Shown in pieces: positions 63,406 to 64,000 of a stretch of 64,000 nt of DNA (positions are counted from its first letter, which is position 1; each line of letters begins with the position of its first letter). The notes under the pieces are model-generated. The model was not told the DNA's origin, searched no databases, and saw nothing but the letters and a program-made list of their open reading frames with translations. A program made the translations under genes and the position numbers. The stretch comes from Rhodoferax saidenbachensis (lineage in GTDB: Bacteria; Pseudomonadota; Gammaproteobacteria; Burkholderiales; Burkholderiaceae_C): the NCBI RefSeq assembly GCF_001955715.1, contig NZ_CP019239.1, positions 2,914,001-2,978,000 on the forward strand, read 5' to 3'.

Positions 63406-64000
63406 CTAGCCGGTCAAACCGGGTTTGCCGTCTATAGCCACCAATCCCACACCCGCAGTCGGTGCTTGGCCACGGCGCTGCAGGATGGCTTTGGCAATGC
63501 CGCGCAGGATGTGGATTTCTTCCTGCGTGACTTGGGCGCGATTGAACAAGGCGTTCAGGCGTGGCATCAGCTTCTTGGGTGCGGCCGGGTCCAGAAACTC
63601 CAGCGCGACGAGTGACTGCTCCAGGTGGGCCAGCATGCCGGCCACCTGGGCCGCGTCAGCAAGACCCGCCCCCGTTCGGGTTGGGCCCGTCGAAGCCTGC
63701 AACCCTTCGACAGGCTCAGGGAGAACGGAATCGGAAAAACCACCCAGCGCCAGCCGCCATTCATACGCAATCACCTGCAGCGCCGCACCGATATTGAGCG
63801 AACCAAACTGCGGGTTGCTGGGAATGCTCAGGGCCACATGGCAGCGGTACACATCTTCGTTGCGCATGCCGAAACGCTCGGAACCAAACAGAAACGCAAT
63901 GCCGGTTTGTTCCAACACACCGGAATTCGGTGCCAAATCGCCCTCCAGCCCCGATGGAACCTGCGCAAGCAGCTCCCCTTTTGATAGCAATTCGAAGTGT
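63406..64000 (-). CDS. trmJ: tRNA/rRNA methyltransferase of the TrmJ type, 3' part (start lies beyond the window)
   Basis: This SPOUT-fold enzyme 2'-O-methylates residue 32 of tRNAs. The frame is open to the right edge, so the start is outside. Visible motifs include [19 protein letters not shown] and [23 protein letters not shown], which form the SAM knot, and a C-terminal helical domain ([16 protein letters not shown]). Two repeats are translated in frame: family B near 63671-63728 (LPEPVEG) and a family A arm near 63959-63992 ([12 protein letters not shown]). Confidence 0.93.
   Translation of the reverse strand, partial: HFELLSKGELLAQVPSGLEGDLAPNSGVLEQTGIAFLFGSERFGMRNEDVYRCHVALSIPSNPQFGSLNIGAALQVIAYEWRLALGGFSDSVLPEPVEGLQASTGPTRTGAGLADAAQVAGMLAHLEQSLVALEFLDPAAPKKLMPRLNALFNRAQVTQEEIHILRGIAKAILQRRGQAPTAGVGLVAIDGKPGLTG
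63671..63728. repeat. Dispersed repeat family B copy inside trmJ
   Basis: CCCGTTCGGGTTGGGCCCGT and the mirror CCCTTCGACAGGCTCAGGGA show decayed left and good right arms. The reading frame of trmJ is kept. Confidence 0.8.
63959..63992. repeat. Dispersed repeat family A arm inside trmJ
   Basis: ACCTGCGCAAGCAGCTCCCC and TTTTGATAGCAATT resemble the two central arms with mismatches. It reaches almost to the window edge. Confidence 0.6.

Overview
The window is high-GC, densely coded DNA from a betaproteobacterium of the order Burkholderiales, most likely Comamonadaceae (a Rhodoferax-like genus is my best guess). This rests on three things: the gene order tpiA-secG-tRNA-Leu-nuoA..N followed by DUF2818, a Nudix hydrolase and DUF1178; separate nuoC and nuoD genes; and several dispersed palindromic repeat families that I associate with this family. 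No prophage, insertion sequence, CRISPR array or replication origin was seen.

Layout. 1-2140: the 3' part of a glutamate dehydrogenase gene, then an AT-richer stretch with repeats, gene debris and a small orphan gene with integron-cassette-like ends. 2141-23081 (minus strand): a housekeeping block read rpsO, pnp, quinone oxidoreductase, tpiA, secG, tRNA-Leu(GAG), the 14 nuo genes of respiratory complex I, DUF2818, Nudix, DUF1178. 23275-30279: a small Rossmann protein, a penicillin-acylase-family hydrolase, an amino-acid-type binding protein, a small heat-shock gene with a possible RNA thermometer, tsaD, a GNAT acetyltransferase and an AcrR-type repressor. 30323-36354: an RND efflux operon behind an AcrR-like operator. 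36421-41447: an ANTAR regulator (NasT type), two orphan genes, a universal stress protein, a CLC chloride channel, a divergent DapB-like protein and a MarR regulator.

41465-55282 is the most interesting region, a nitrate-assimilation operon: nitrate ABC transporter (nrtA, nrtB, ATPase), NADH nitrite reductase (nirB, nirD), nitrate reductase (nasA), a large soluble Cache-like/CheW-like fusion protein, a YbiB-type protein, and the SAM-dependent methyltransferase for siroheme (cobA). Its control region can be read almost completely: an NtrC-like enhancer site, a near-consensus sigma-54 promoter, then a leader with two A1/G4 hexaloop hairpins, the second mutually exclusive with an intrinsic terminator. 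That is the architecture of ANTAR-protein antitermination, and an ANTAR gene lies 5 kb upstream. The operon should need both nitrogen limitation and nitrate or nitrite. The CheW-like protein inside it suggests an undescribed link between nitrate assimilation and chemosensory signalling.

55287-64000: a membrane protein plus fatty-acid hydroxylase pair, a flavoprotein, rpsU with promoter, leader hairpin and terminator, a YqeY-like protein, pmbA, darP, mogA, cysE and the 3' part of trmJ. Four dispersed repeat families run through the whole window (called A, B, C and D here). Several copies lie inside genes and are translated in frame (nirB, nasA twice, nrtB, ybiB twice, the 57177 flavoprotein, mogA, trmJ twice), so they add low-complexity peptides to core enzymes.
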